The notes: a model not told the origin generated them from the sequence alone. A stretch of 64,000 bases of DNA from Sipunculus nudus (GCA_026874595.1 CM049306.1:30807519-30871518); one strand, 5' to 3'; numbered from the stretch's first letter, positions 49,695-62,305 are shown. Numbers and translations are program-made.

Positions 49695-51545
49695 TTACAT
49701 TTGAACAGGCCTAATGCTAACTTGTGCAAATATGATATACATCAGGTATAATCCTTCCCTGATAACATACCATACTTAACCATTATTTGAAAAGTACTTT
49801 TTTATTTTTCAAGTACATGTACAACAAGTACCAACTAGGTACGGGTAGTTGGCAAGTGACTACGTGTATCTGCCAAAATCAGAGTGGTACAGGTGAAGTG
49901 AAGCATGGATTGAGTGATAAGGGGAAATACAGTGAGATGTATTGCATATTTGCATGGCTCTCTGCCACATAAACATTTGGTCGCGTCACCTGTCATTTGA
50001 AAAAGAAAGCTATCCAAAATGTATATCCAGGTGGATTAGTCCAACCATTGTAGAGATATGAGTGATTTTAACCAAAGGCAGATGAACAGATGGACGCTGT
50101 GCAAAAATGGTTGCAGGTGGCGCCACCAGTTTTTGTATGATATAAAGCTATCCAAGAACTACACTCATGCATAATTTTAGCCCCATTGGTCGAAAGAGTC
50201 CCAGAATATGTGGGTTTATGTGTGAAAACAGATGCACAGATGGACGCTCTGCAGAGAGGAAAGGTCAGAGGTTAACCAAAAACGAGGGCGCAGCAGTTCA
50301 CATGTGACCCAATCATAATTCCGAGTTTCATAAAATTCGGTCTGGTGGTTATGGAGGAGTTCCTTTTAAACCTATGTGGCAGCGGCCGACTAAAAAAATA
50401 GTATCCATAAAAACTTTGTTTTGGGGGATACAATTACAAAAATTTGAAACAGTTGGCAGTCCGCCAAAGCTATTTGTAGATACAGATTTGAACCTGGTTT
50501 GTTGCCAAATCTGAAACAGTTAGCCCTGCCTGGGCTTTTAGTGTATTTATGTTTACTACTAAAATGCTTAAAGGGGCCCAATCACCTATACAGCATGTTG
50601 AGTTAACACGAAAAGTAGCTTCTTCCCCTTAAAATAAATCTGTACCTGCCAAAATATTGCCTTGAAACCGTTTGTTTACTCCTGTAAACTAGTGTTAAAA
50701 ACAGTGAACCAGGCGTGATCGCAGGTTTAAACATTAACACATTTTATCGGGCCGTGTGCTGCGCGGAGCCACAACACGTGCAAAACAGGAGATGCCCTTA
50801 CTGACTTGGCCAAAAAATGTGATACATGTTTCCACTGGCTGAAACACCACGTGTTGCCCCTCTAAATCAGACCTCCGGTCACGCGCCTTGTTATGGTAAA
50901 CAGACTGTTTCAGCCAGCTGGTACATGAATTACAGTTTGACTGCATTCGTTGCGTGTGGACCTGAACATCTCACACTGATTGGCTGAGCAAGAGACACAT
51001 TTTTTAAACCAGCATGCTTTGAAAAGTGACGGTCTGATAGACGGTGACACAGACTCACTGAGGCTGAGGTTAATACATAGCACTGAAAGTCTCGCCGTAA
51101 TCAAAATAGCTGAGGACCCAAACATATTAAGACTGATTAAATGGGAATTAAAATAGCAAGCTGGCGGTTACTGAATTGGCCATGTTGGTTTTGAAAACGA
51201 TTCTGGGAAAGACCACTATAATTACTTCTTACGTCACTGGGAAAGACCTTAGTTCAGCGGGGCGGTGATGTGTGGCACTGACTGTCCGGAACGGCCTGAG
51301 TTTACCAGTTAATGAATAAGAGGGTCAGAGAGTGGTAATTAGTTATGTAAGTTGGTTCAAGATGGCAGGTGGCAGTACTGACACTAAGTGCGATAGTGAG
51401 GGAACATATGATTTCTCTGTCAGAGGCAACAATTAAGAGCCATTTCATTGACTGGGCCAGTCTAGAAATAGTTGGCAGTGCGCCAAGGCTATTAATAGAT
51501 GCTGACAAAATCTTGGCCTGTTGCCAAATTTCACAAGAGAGTATT
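49695..51545 (-). mobile_element. Degenerate family D copy with C3 and a CpG-rich block
   Basis: GAACAGGCCTAATGCTAACT followed by TGTGC (49695-49719) is a decayed D end. D-type words (TTGGCAGTCCGCCAAAGCTA, TTGGCCTGTTGCCAAAT) recur at 50452-50520 and 51465-51540. Between 50568 and 51465 lies CpG-rich, non-repeat-like sequence beginning TTAAAGGGGCCCAATCACC, with CACGTG and ATTGGCT words. Confidence 0.45.
49834..50432 (-). mobile_element. Family C element, short copy 3
   Basis: ACTAGGTACGG, hairpin GTAGTTGGCAAGTGACTAC, arm GTATCTGCCAAAA (49866-49878), inverse TTTTGGGGGATAC (50419-50431). It has just one palindrome unit (GGTGGCGCCACC at 50116-50127), which shows the minimum form of the element without tandem expansion: 599 bp. 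Confidence 0.72.
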
Positions 51546-51555
51546 ATCTTTAATC

Positions 51556-51566
51556 ATCAGTATATA

Positions 51567-51606
<40 letters not shown>

Positions 51607-51610
51607 TACA
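51556..51610. repeat. TA microsatellite
   Basis: Nearly pure TA run of about 45 bases. The neighbouring open frames are translations of this run. Confidence 0.9.
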
Positions 51611-52254
51611 AATATATATACAAAACTTCATCTGAACATCATAATGTATTCTGCACCATAGAGCACCAAAGTGTAAACTCAATTAGCTTGGTGAGAACTA
51701 TTGTTGGCTTGTTAGGAAGAACTGATACATTAATAAATCTTACATCCTGCTGTCATATACACAATCAAAAACAAACTTTCAGAGTTACTTACATGCATGA
51801 ACAGGAAACTCAGTTACCTCAGCCATCAGATTTATTTTAGTAATGAATACAATAGCAACATTTTATTCTGAATTTCACTACAACACTTTTAGTAAATTTA
51901 CCTATTGCTGTCCAACCTTAACATTCAGTAAGTTTCTGTTAGCTCTTTTTTGCAAATGTGTTACTATATACCTGCTTTGAAATAATTATCAAATTGAATT
52001 TTGTGATTTCTGCTTATTTTTGTTTATATTTCCTAACTGAATCCTCAAATTGTTTCTGGATTTCAACATTATATTGCAATACAAGTTAATTTCACAATGA
52101 TCTTAATATATAGCTATTAGTCAAACACAACTAACCACTGTTTTTACTGCATTTTAATGGAATAAATACATTATCCAAACAGCTGCAGCCTGTCTTGCAT
52201 TAATCAATGGACTCTTTGATTTAAAATCTGATATCTGACCTATGATTTTATAAA
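51611..52254. other. No recognisable feature
   Basis: AT-rich sequence between the TA microsatellite and the next D element; nothing identified. Confidence 0.35.
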
Positions 52255-54731
52255 ACAAGGCCTACAGACCTAACGTGAACCTGTGCTATGGGATATACAT
52301 CAGGTATAATGCTTCCATGCTGGACCCTTACTTTTCAAGTACAAATGTGACATGTATATGTACAATGCAAGCACTGAACATTTTGGACCCAAATATATGC
52401 ACAAACGTCACTGCTGAAAAACTGGCATGGGTGCACACAAACAAAAATGATTGTAGGTGGCACCACCAGTCTTGTGTACGAAAAAGCTATCAAAGATGTA
52501 TGGAAATGCAAAATTTCATACAGATACTTCAAACAACTCTTCGGCTATGTGCACAGATCTATGAAACAATTGTAGGTGCCACAAGTCTTGTATATAAACA
52601 AAACTATGTGAGATGTATAGACATGTATAATTTCAGGCCGATATGTCAAAGCACTCCTGAGGAATAAGCAGGAGCATACACTGCAAAACTTATTGTAGGT
52701 GGTGCCACCTGTCTTTCATACGACAAAGCTATCTGAGATGTATACATATGCCCAATTTTAGGCTGATTTATCAAATCCTTCCTGAAAAAAAAGCAGGGAC
52801 ATACACTGTGCAAAAACTACTGTAGGTGGCGCCACCAGTCTTGTATACAAAGAAGCTATCCAACTGCAATATGTATAAACATGCAACATGCAGAATTTCA
52901 GGCTGATATATCAAATCAAACCCAAGATATAAGCAGGTACATACACTGTGCAAAAGTCATTGTATGTGGCGACACTAGTCTTGAGTACGAAAAAGCCATC
53001 AAAGATGCATAGACAGGTCAAAATATCAGGCCAATACATTAAACTTTTGAGTCTGGTGCACTGGGCTGACCAGGCTTAGGTGAGAAAGGCAGTTGCCCCG
53101 AGTGGACAGGAACAAATCTCTAGCTAAAGCTACTGCACTAAGTGAACTCTTGACCTGCACCTTGCTGCACTAAGTGAACCTTTACCTGTTCCTGGCTGCA
53201 CTGAGTGAACTCTTGACCTGTTGCCTAATCTGATACAGTTGGCAGTCTGCCAAAGCTATAAATAGATCCAGACTGACGTTTTGGCCCGTTGCTAAATCTG
53301 AAATAGTTGGCAGTCTGCCAAGCTATTTATAGATACACACAATCTTGGCCTGTTGGTAAATCTGTTTACACATACTGCAAGACTTTATTTACAATACTTT
53401 CTTTTCAAGCTGACACATTCATGTCTTTTTCATCAAAAATGGTAAGAATAATAAAAGATGCAGTCGTTTCATTCTTCAAAGTCCAATAATTCTGCCAAAA
53501 ATCATTTCAGTAAACTTGAACAAAGGCCTCCTGGAATAATTTTTGTGCAATGTAACAGAAGTTGAAACAACAGTTTTGCAGAAGAAGACTTTTGCAGCCC
53601 CCAGTTTGAAATAGGCATACTAATGGCCACAAGACCAACTTCAGCTATCTATGACTCTACCAAAATTCCCTGAACCCAATCTGTTCTTATACAATTAAAA
53701 GAACCCTACCCTAGGATAATATTTGTAAAAATTTTAATGATTCAGCTTTGCAGTTTCATCGTAAAACATTTTTAAGTTGAATGAGGCTAAAATTATGAGA
53801 TTCCCCCCCCCATAAAAAAAACAAGTCTATATGTAGGTGGCACCACAAAAACTACAATTTCAAATATGATTTATATGACTAACATTTGCATAAAACTTGG
53901 TGATGCTAGCTCCAGTTGTTTCTGAGATTTTTATGTTTATATCCTTACTTGGTGAAAAAACTAAGTTCAAATTACTGTAACCCTGCGAAAATTCAATAAA
54001 CCAAAACCAATTGAACAAACTTGAGAGAGCTTGTCTCTGGGATCATTTCTGTGACATATTAAACATTTGATTACAGAGAAGAATTTCAAAGGTTTTTTAG
54101 CTTTTTCCCTGTAAAAAGCTTATTCCCACAACATTAGATATGTGACAGAGTTTTGCATAAAATCTGGGTCTGTTAACTCCTGCTATTCCAGAGAAATTAT
54201 TGGTAAATGTACTGATAACCAATGACCCTCGTACAAAATAGGTTGATGCAGGTGGCGCCACCAATACCTCAATTTCAAATATGAGAGATGCGACATACAT
54301 TTGCATAAAAGCTGGTGATGATAGCTCCAGCCGTTTCTGATACTGTAATTTTAGTATCAATATTTTGCCAAATGGCTAAGTTCAGCTTCCTGTAACTAGT
54401 CCAAAATTCACCGAACTGGAACCATTTGAACAAACTTAAGGGGGATGGTCTGATAGATTATTTCTGTAAAATACAGAACAATTTGGCTGGACAGTTTGGG
54501 AGAAGAAGGATTTTAAAGTTTTTTTTTTTTTAGCTTTTTCCCTATCAAAACTAAGTAAATGCAGATAGCAAAAAAATAAGCAAAATCTGATAGAGTTTGA
54601 CATGTGACTAAATCTTTCACAAAATTTGGCACTGCTAGCTCTACTGGTTTTTGGAATAGCATGGTTTATGTAAGGTGGACACTGGCCGGACAACGCTGCG
54701 CCATCGCATGAGATCACAGGTTCACTAAAAA
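52255..54731 (-). mobile_element. Family D Helentron-like element, copy 4, uninterrupted
   Basis: The left end is ACAAGGCCTACAGACCTAAC with the arm GTGAACCTGTG (52275-52285). The right end is the exact inverse CACAGGTTCAC (54715-54725) and TAAAAATT. Both arms carry the same departure from the usual GCAAACC, so they have changed together. Palindromes occur at 52825-52836 and 54251-54262 and as GGCACCACC or GGTGCCACC variants elsewhere. This copy is the best reference for D: 2477 bp, no coding capacity. Confidence 0.77.
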
Positions 54732-57700
54732 TTAAACCAATGTATAGCACTGTGGTTTAGTTGAAAAACTTAGTGTTTCCTTTTAATAGTGCAAATGGCA
54801 TCAATAAAAACCAGCCTTGATAATTTGCCTGAATTTTATATACAAGTGTCATGTTTCATATATTTAAAAATAAAAAGAACTCTTAGTATAAAAAATATGA
54901 AAATGTAACATTTAAGAGCATTTATCATATACCCTTCTGACCTTATCAGAAATATGTAAGGTAAACTGTAGTGTTGTGAGGGCAAGTACATTATATTTGA
55001 GGTATATCAGGCATTAATATATCAAATACCAGTACTGTATAATATGTGTAGTAAAACATTTAAAAGCTAGGAAGATATGGATTACAAAATTACCTAGTAT
55101 TTGATACAATATGTAACAAGTGTATGACACGTTCCACCTGAGCAAAAAATTGTGAGTCAAAATTGACAATAAAATATTGATTAAAATATGTTGTATGCAG
55201 ACATGGGGGCTTTTACAGTTGTTCTATTACTACTACTATTACTATTACTTAAACTGATTGGAGGGTTCTAGACCTTGCGCACCCAAGAGTGCTATAAACA
55301 AGCACTACAATCACATTTATAAATAATATTACAAGCACCTATTTCACCCATTTGTGTCTGTCATTTACAGAAAGCCTAATGCTACTGGAGATCTTTATAA
55401 TTTTAGCTTCTTTAATTCTGTTCTTTTATATTTTAAAACCTCAGATTGTTCTTTTATTTTAAAACCTCAGAGATCGTTATTGGGGCGTTTCAAGTAGAAA
55501 TTATAAGATAACTGTATGAACTTTTTGTAAAACATGTAATTTGAAAGCAACACAATGTAAAGGCCCTGGAATATGTTAAATATTGATTTATAATTATATG
55601 TATACTTGTACATTTTTTCTTCATATTTATTTCACATAAATTTATTTTATAGTATATACTTCAGTTAAATTTTCATTTTCTTTTTCCCGTAGCCCATACA
55701 TAACGACTTTCAGTGTAACTTAAAATTGTCACCAGAGGAATTATTCATGATTATTGGATATTATTATTTAGTATCAGAGCTGACAATTCAGTCCTTTATG
55801 TATGTATCAGGAGAGGAATTTATGTAGGGCTGTGCCCCGTTTTCCCAATCCTTATTAATATATTAAGTAAAAATACTGTTTACATCAACTTTCTTGACAG
55901 AACCAAACTGGAGACAAAAGTACCCCATCTTCTTGGATGTATATGTTCATTTGGATGTGATGCTATGTTTTATTCCATCGCATAGTACATCTTGAGAGTG
56001 GACAGAGAGGTGGTAAACTTTACAATAATGGTAGCATGCATGGCCTTTCTTCCTCAGGCCAGCCCTTCTTCATTTCAGAAAAACCAGCATGGGATAATTT
56101 ACTGAAGAATGTAGAGAAATATTAGTCTTACATCAATTTTACAAAACAAATAAAATATTATTTAAATCACTTTCATAATAAATTTGGTATTAAACAATCT
56201 TGTACTTTACATTTTGTACATAACAGGATTCTCATATTTTTTTTATATCAAAATTCAGTTATAATGTAATAAAATATTAACAGTCATTTATATTCTTATA
56301 TTATATAATCAAATAAATTAATATCATTAACAATAGGTTCATTTAATTTTCAAAATATTAATTAACAACATTTTTTATGCTTAATGAAGGTCTGCAAAAT
56401 TGGTACTATAAAATAACTGACAAATATTAAAAGAATAGTTTTAAAAGAATATGTATATAAATTAACTAGATAATACATGTATTTGTAATATGAATTTATC
56501 CAAGTGATTGTAGTACTGGTATGAGTTCATAGCATTGTAGGCTTCAATAGTTTATGGGTAGTGAAAACACCATAAGCTTATCATGAACATTTTGTGTCTG
56601 CACTGTATCTGGTTCCATATTATATTTTTCTTGAATGTATGTTATTGCAATCTTTATTATTAAAATGCAAACTGGCAGGTGAAAACAAATCTAGGTACAT
56701 TTCAGAATATGCTTATGGACTGATGGATGTGAGATAAGATGTACATGTCACAATAATAATACACTATTTATCTGTCTTTTAACATCAAACATGCATCTAT
56801 TTATCCACGGTTTAGTAATCAAAGGTCAGATTGTGCCAGGTAACTTATTTGGCTGTGACCGGCTCTATCCAGTACTCATGTATTTAGCCAGTGGTCACCA
56901 GCAGTATGGCAGCTGGCCGGTGCTTGCCTCAACAATAGGTACATCCTGGGCAATCACTTGACAAAAACTGAGTCTGTTCAGCATTATCTGCTGATATGCT
57001 TCATGATCAAGGGGGTCACAGGAAGTAATAGAAAGTGTTATGTATTACTCTATTACTTTGCCTCCTGTTTATATTACTATTACTATTACAGCTCAAAATT
57101 TTGAGTTTATTACTATTACTATTACTATTACATGGAAAAAGCTGTAATAGTCTATTACTATTACTATTACTTATTACTATTACCCCATGTCTGGTTGTAT
57201 AACTATTTATCAAATTCATTACATACAATGGTTAATATGATGATATAAGTCATGCTAATACTAATATGAAGAGTGTAGCAAAAACTGTATGTTTGCCTTT
57301 ATTGATAAGATACAAATTATATCACAAAATATCTCATCTTGTACACAATTATACCCCTGACTACATATAGCAATCCACTCTACCAAAAGAGCTCCCCACA
57401 ATGTTGCAAATTTTCGAATGAACCAAAGTTTCCATCCTGTTTAAAAATTGATCATTTATTTTTTAGACTCAAAATCTGAAATTTCAGTTTTAAGGTATAT
57501 AGAAACATGATACTGGAAAAAAATGGCATTTGAGAGAGTTTGATGTATTTTTAAATTAGTCTACTTATAAAAAGTGGCTTACTGTAACTGGATTCTTAAA
57601 GTAATGTACCTTTTACAAATGTTATATTTTTATTCAAAATGTTTAAATATCATAAAAAATCATATAAAATACGCAAACAATCAGAAAGAACACAGTATCA

Positions 57701-57757
57701 GGTTTAAAATAAATGTATACCTTTGGGGTCTTTTATGAATTTAAAACAAGTTTTGGT
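54732..57757. other. AT-rich stretch with TATTAC repeats
   Basis: No family A-E sequence and no recognisable exon. It holds a (TATTAC)n-type microsatellite at about 57055-57186 and a short one at 55226-55250. It lies downstream of the DCLRE1A-like gene and may be intergenic. Confidence 0.45.
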
Positions 57758-57763
57758 TTATTT
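57757..57763 (-). terminator. Possible polyadenylation signal of the DCLRE1A-like gene
   Basis: AATAAA on the minus strand (TTTATT on plus) lies about 600 bases after the stop codon. The interval before it contains no other gene and could be 3' UTR. GGTTCCACTGTA at 57988-57999 is a lone pogo-like arm. Support is weak. Confidence 0.25.
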
Positions 57764-58366
57764 CAGATTTAGAGTTTTGCCAATATGAGTCATAAAACCA
57801 TTTAAAAGAAATACGGTTCTGTCATGGGTGGGTAGGGTAAAACGAGTGTACAAGGGATCTCTCAATAAGGCCACCTGTATATTATGGATATTCAAAGTGG
57901 TCCTGCAGACATGAGTTTCATTACCTTTATGGTATGAGCACCTTTTCATGGGCAGAAAAAATGTTCCATAACTGTCCATATATCTAAGGTTCCACTGTAC
58001 TTATAAGACTATTTCTAAACATGAGCCATTTAGACAGATTTAATATCCTCAGTTTGTGAAGTTCACCAATCTAGTCACAGTGTTATCTGTTTTTGTTTTT
58101 TACTTACACAAGGCTTACCTGTCAGATTTTGACCTTTCACCCCTGATCCTGAATTTCATATCAGCCCAAGAGGCACATTTGGTGTTAGGTTTATACTTCA
58201 ACCAAATGAAACCATGTATGTTAAGATTGTTTGTGAACCTGAGGTGGGATAGACTGACTCGATGTTTAGTGAGTCACTCTGGCACTTTGTTCTGGAGGCT
58301 GCATCAGACATGTGAATCACTTATGTGGATTGGCAATGTGAATGCAGTATGTGAATCAGTGTCACA

Positions 58367-58593
58367 TCATTTAGATACGGGTGATTTAACCACCCAGCTG
58401 TTTATGGCTGCTTGTCTTTTGACTTTCCCTGGTGATCTTTCAGCCTCCTCCTGCCACTGCTGGAAAATCTTTTCCATTTTTTTCCGGCCTGCTGGGTTTC
58501 CATTGTTCACTGTGGGCAGTATCCTCTTTGGTCTCAGGAACTGGACAAAACGTTTCATTTCTGTGTAGCTGCTGTGTTCACTGTATGGTACAC
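58367..58593 (-). CDS. DCLRE1A: DCLRE1A/SNM1A-like nuclease, last coding exon
   Basis: The minus-strand exon opens after ...TCTCTAATAG and reads [20 protein letters not shown], then PKRILPTVN and [10 protein letters not shown]. This is the C-terminal signature of SNM1A, a 5' exonuclease of the metallo-beta-lactamase/beta-CASP class that clears interstrand cross-links in the nucleus. The His in PYSEHSSY corresponds to a metal-site histidine of the family (H994 in human, from memory). The exon begins with two bases of a codon; the preceding exon supplies G, giving G-V-P-Y. After the family's usual end it runs on for about 25 residues to TGA at 58367-58369, so this protein has a basic tail longer than the vertebrate one. 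Apollo and Artemis share PYS-x-HSSY, but the previous exon fits SNM1A. Confidence 0.9.
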
Positions 58594-58862
58594 CTATTAG
58601 AGAATGACAAACTGAATTAGCTAAAGCATAAATAACAGACAAAAACAAGGACCAGAACTGCATGGAACAGCAGCTTTGAAAACAGAATCCCCTCTCTTCC
58701 TTCAACTTACTGACAACTACCATTATAGGAAACCTCAAAAAAAGATACCTGGTTTTATTCTCTCAATATGCATAACTAAACATAATACAGCATGACAATG
58801 GATTTTCTATGCAGGAACGAGTGCATGTATGTATGCATGGGGGGGGGGGGGGGGGGAGAGAA

Positions 58863-61493
58863 ACAAGGGACCTATGGGTCACGACGCTCAGCTGTTATAT
58901 ATAATAAAAAAATATTATTTAGAAATGAGGCACATGCTGGTTTTGTGTGGTAATAAATATAAGCTGTATCATGAGTTGTTGTTGTTTAGCTTATGTATGA
59001 TTTTGATAGTACCTTTGGAGACAGGGAAGAGGATTGATTTCATTTATTTTATTAACAAATGGAGTACTACTGTCACACAGATTTTGACTTGGCCATATAA
59101 CTTATAAGCAGAACATATAATATAAGAGTTTAACTATTTATTAAAAAAATTTCAAATATTGTCCCAAATATAATTTTTATTAAAAATAATAAGAGAATCA
59201 TATGATTTTTTAAAATGAAATATAACTGATATGATTATTAAAATAATATTAAAGAATATATTCATGAATGCATTCATGAATACATTTTGAAAGTATTTGC
59301 ACGAATATTCATATACTTTCATTTTTACCTGAATTCCCATTCTTTATGCTAGAAATTTTATAATGGAGTACATAATCATATTCGTATTTAAATACAATTA
59401 CAAAGTATTCGCACCACGTCTGGTATTTATTCAGTTTTCACCAAACAATGATGTTGAGAATCCAGAATATACAAAATTCACACATTTAAATAATGATCAT
59501 AAGTACCTGGTTTTATGGCTTTTATTTATATTAAAAAATAACTGTAAAAAATTCATTTTGGACTAATTTCACATCAATGTACACACTAGACACAGTAGGA
59601 ATCTAGATTAATATTATCAACTGCATCTTTGTCTATCATTAATTTCCTTCATATAATCCTTAATGATTAGTAATGAATAATATGATTTACTTCTTTATCA
59701 TTAAAAATGAACTGAAAAATGCCATAGGTGACTGCATGGTGTTATTTGGAATATGTGACATTCTACCCATCGATACAAGATTCTTATATCATCAGTAACT
59801 GCAAGTTAATTTCCTGTTATTATAAACTAACAAATTCCTTTTCTATTTTTCTCTAATTTGTTATTAAAAACCAATAAAAATTTATTAATTTATTGTTTAT
59901 TGTTATGTTGTTGGTTAGACTACTAGATGAGTTGGGTTGAACACCTGGATCAACTGTGGCTGGCCATCAGCTGCCTGGATTCTCCCCTCAAGCGTGCATA
60001 ATTTGATGAAAGGTCAATAAGGTCAACATACAGGCGACTCAAGAGGGGCTTGAGAGAGCCAAAGTCTGACAGGGTCTCATAAAAAACATTAATAAAAGCT
60101 ACAATATTTGGCAAATTTCTTTCAGCTTTCTAAACTAAAAAGCTGAAATCCTTATGTGTGCAAGATATGAAAATTATATCAACAGTGCTCACGGGAAACA
60201 AACGTGCCATGGTCACAGTTGGGCAAAATTTAAGGTACTAATTTTATATTTATACTAATAACTTATAAAATTTGAAAAATTCAGAACTAATTTTGGGTAT
60301 TCAATTGAATCTTGATTAAATAATGTTACATCCCTGACAAAAAAAAATCTCTAGCTTCAGCAATGCCCTTGTTAAGGGAGTAAATATATTTCTTGATTTT
60401 TTACAAAGTGCATTATGTTTGGGCCCATAACTTAAAAAAAATACACAATACTGACATCATTTCTGGCATGTGCATAGTGAATGTATAGAAAAATATGTAT
60501 ATTATATATGATCAAAGTCAGATCAGTGGTTTTGATATTAGGCAGTCTTAAAGTGTAACATTGGGTTTTTAATGGAAAAATTAAGTTTTTCATTGATATC
60601 TTGAAGGAATTAAGTCCTAGTGACCAAATTCTTGGCATGGTAGGGGATTTTGGAGAAATCTAACTGTATGCCAAATTTAAGGAACTTAGAGCTGAAGCTC
60701 GGGAGCTGAGCTCTAGCAAACTGCATAACACTAGCAATATGTGACATGGTGCTTGAAAACTTGAATAAAATCTACAGTTTTTGATCAACTGGTTTCAAAT
60801 TTTTGGTGTTAAAAGTTAAAATGCTAACAAAAACATGCTGTGAAAATTAAATCCACAGCAGTTACAGCAAAAAAACGTGCCATGGTCAAAGTTGGGCAAA
60901 ATTTAAGGTACCAATTTTTTATTTTTGCTAATATTTTAAAAAATTTAAAAGATTTTGATCTAATTTTGGGTATACAATTTAATTTTGATTAATAAAAGTA
61001 ATATTACTGGAAAAAAAGTGCTTAGCTTTAACAAGTTTTGTGTTAAGTGATAAAATTTCTTTCCTGATTATTTAAAAAATGCATTATGTTTGGGCCCATA
61101 ACTTTTTTAAATTAAATAATACAGACCTAATTTCTGGCATGTACATAGGAATTAAATAGAGGATTATTTATAGGAAATATGAGGAAAAACAGATGAGTGG
61201 TTTTGATATTAGGCAGTCCTAAAGTGTGAAAATAGGTTTTTAATAAAAAATTGAGGTTTTTCCTTAATTTCTCAAAGGAATGAAGTCGCAAAGACCCAGT
61301 TTTTGGCTTGGTAGGAGATCTTGGGGACATCTAACATTATGCTGAATTTTGGATTCCTAGGTCTTACGGTTTCAAAACGTGCCACATCTACGGACGGACG
61401 GACGGACGGACGGATGGACGGACAGACGGACGGACGACGGACAATGGACCACGACTATAGCTCAGATGACTTATAGTCAGCTGAGCTAAAAAT
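58863..61493 (-). mobile_element. Family A element in the DCLRE1A intron
   Basis: The left end is ACAAGGGACCTATGGGTCAC with the arm GCTCAGCTG (58886-58894), just after a G tract at 58840-58856. The right end has a GACG microsatellite (61390-61442), a stem-loop and the arm TCAGCTGAGC (61477-61486) followed by TAAAAAT. The right half (60180-61493) matches other A copies, with one internal duplication (60180 and 60850). The interval 58895-60150 is not clearly A-like, so the left end might belong to a separate copy. It lies in the same strand sense as the gene. Confidence 0.6.
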
Positions 61494-61737
61494 GTATGCA
61501 TGTGTGTGTGTGGGAGGGGCAGAAAAAAACCTAATACATAATAAAGTTTATTTACACAGCAGACCTAGATTTATGAAACTAAAATGGGGGACACAAGAAC
61601 ATGAAATTAACATCACAGCAAATAAATCCCAGAGAATGCAAACAGAATATTCCTCACAAAACATGAATGGATATTAAGAGTTTACATCAATACTACATGT
61701 TATATGCATAAGAATATAAGCAACATGTCTGAACATA

Positions 61738-61905
61738 TACAGTAGAACCCTGCCTTGCAACCACCCAACAATTGCAACAAACCCCACAATTAAAGACCAC
61801 TTCCTTGATCCTAAATGTATGATTCAGGTAACAGAGAATTTCACAAATACGACCTCCCCATAATTACAACCACTTTGTTTAGCACCAATTGTGGGGTTCC
61901 ATTGA
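61738..61905. mobile_element. Small pogo/Tigger-like MITE in the DCLRE1A intron
   Basis: TACAGTAGAACCCTGCC at the left is imperfectly inverted as GTGGGGTTCCATTG at the right; the interior has CAACCACC and AAAGACCAC words like the MITE at 21270. The right TA is mutated. Confidence 0.5.
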
Positions 61906-61930
61906 AAAATGAATCCCTTTCCTTAAACTA

Positions 61931-62150
61931 GGGTGGAAGTGTAATGGTTAAGGTGCTGGGCACATGATATAGAGGTTGTGAGTTTGAATCCCGATCAGAC
62001 CCCCACCGTGCCAAGACCCTTGGGCAAAGTCCCAACCGCAAATGTGCCTCTGTCCACCTGGCGGTAGAAATGGGTACCAGAATATACTGGGAAGGTAACC
62101 TACAATAGACAAGCGCCTCGTCCATTCAGAGTTTAACTCCTCAGTCACTT
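61931..62150 (+). mobile_element. tRNA-derived SINE (copy 2) in the DCLRE1A intron
   Basis: An A-box-like GTAATGGTTAAGGTGCTGG (61941-61959) and a B-box-like GAGTTTGAATCCCG (61980-61993) in tRNA-gene spacing. A body with CCAAGACCCTTGGGCAAAGT and TAGAAATGGGTACCAG follows, a type known from many metazoan SINEs. It differs from the SINE at 14605 in its body. Confidence 0.65.
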
Positions 62151-62305
62151 AACACTACAGAAACTGGGAAAAGCTCCGTTCTGATAGTAGGCTCAAGTGT
62201 AAAAGCCAAACAGACTTTACTTTTGCTTAAACAAACTATGCCCAAGTTATTCTGAATGTTTCCAGGTCTCTGCCTCAGAAGAGATGTTTATCTGATATTT
62301 CTCAC

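Noticed and set aside
57758-57979. A 73-codon minus-strand frame downstream of DCLRE1A-like stop
   Set aside because: No similarity recognised; it contains a lone pogo-like arm and GACCAC-type repeat words, so it is more likely 3' UTR or repeat.
58056-58568. A 170-codon plus-strand frame, the longest in the window
   Set aside because: It overlaps the DCLRE1A-like last exon in antisense; the minus strand reads a recognisable conserved protein with proper splice site, so this is a shadow.
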